Source: a bacterium (GTDB taxonomy: Bacteria; Vulcanimicrobiota; Vulcanimicrobiia; Vulcanimicrobiales; SCRA01). Taken from it: a stretch of DNA of 5,993 nt. A program made the position numbers and the translations under genes. Of this stretch, positions 5,905 to 5,993 are shown piece by piece. The notes under the pieces were generated by a model that did not search any database, was not told where the DNA came from, and was given only the letters and a program-made list of their open reading frames with translations. The stretch is from positions 1-5,993 of the forward strand of contig JAGWST010000032.1 of NCBI GenBank assembly GCA_028869325.1, given 5' to 3'. Every line of letters begins with the position of its first letter. Within the stretch, counting starts at the first letter, position 1.

Positions 5905-5993
5905 AGCTTTGACCTCGTTGAGGGCTTGGTCTCGCTGCGCCTCGCGGAGCTGGCCGAAGTCGAGCTTGCGCATCGCATCGGGCGTCATACCCT
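5779..5993 (-). CDS. tig: trigger factor, C-terminal domain fragment (partial at both ends)
   Basis: On the - strand the frame entering at the right edge reads MRKLDFGQLREAQRDQALNE, then VKASMILDKIAEAENVTVSD and EDLERELLLLSIQSREPLES-LRERL, about 70 residues. This is the C-terminal, substrate-cradling domain of trigger factor, the ribosome-bound chaperone and prolyl isomerase: the R-x-x-A-x-x-x-V-K-x-x-x-I-L-x-x-I-A-x-x-E core, then V-S-D-E-D-L-E-R-E, is the family pattern. LDFGQLREAQRDQA is close to acidobacterial versions I recall. The N-terminal ribosome-binding and isomerase domains lie beyond the window. Downstream of ERL the frame stays open to 5272 but is only antisense GH20, so the expected G-x-x-x-R-I-R ending is absent. 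An ATG at 5986-5988 is internal and not the real start. Confidence 0.8.

Overview
The window is GC-rich (by eye about two thirds G+C) bacterial DNA, with tightly packed genes, GTGA stop/start overlaps and strong third-position GC. The trigger-factor fragment at the right edge, the GH20 enzyme and the sodium/solute symporter subtype all resemble Acidobacteriota proteins as I remember them. This placement is an inference from recalled family sequences, not from a search. The abrupt change of content near the right end suggests a metagenome or draft contig.

Layout. Left block, + strand: the last 25 codons of an unidentified gene (1-78); a small exported protein (178-420); a FlK-type hotdog thioesterase (467-895) with the complete Thr42/Glu50/His76 triad; and a DUF488 protein (892-1434) that overlaps the thioesterase stop by GTGA. 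A perfect 9-bp stem-loop (434-464) covers the thioesterase ribosome binding site. Middle, - strand: a 620-residue sodium/solute symporter (SSS family, 1481-3343), convergent with the left block. Right block, + strand, divergent from the symporter: a fold-type I aminotransferase (3407-4603) and, overlapping its stop by GTGA, an exported GH20-type beta-N-acetylhexosaminidase (from 4600). The 63-bp divergent spacer carries a perfect 17-nt palindrome (8-bp half-sites, one central base), a candidate shared operator.

The GH20 reading frame loses its family resemblance at about 5796. From there to the window end the DNA encodes, on the other strand, the C-terminal domain of trigger factor (tig). The two coding signals overlap by about 18 nt next to a short inverted repeat. 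This looks like a chimeric join, either an assembly or amplification artefact or less likely a real inversion, so the GH20 gene and tig are both truncated here.

How the genes may work together: the symporter, aminotransferase and GH20 enzyme could form a locus in which an exported glycosidase releases amino sugars, a sodium-driven carrier imports a product and the aminotransferase handles nitrogen. Only the gene arrangement and the shared palindrome support this. I see no RNA genes, CRISPR array, insertion sequence or defence system. Nothing here is clearly an undescribed system; the most notable points are the chimeric join, the two perfect inverted repeats in control positions and the altered substrate lid of the FlK homologue.
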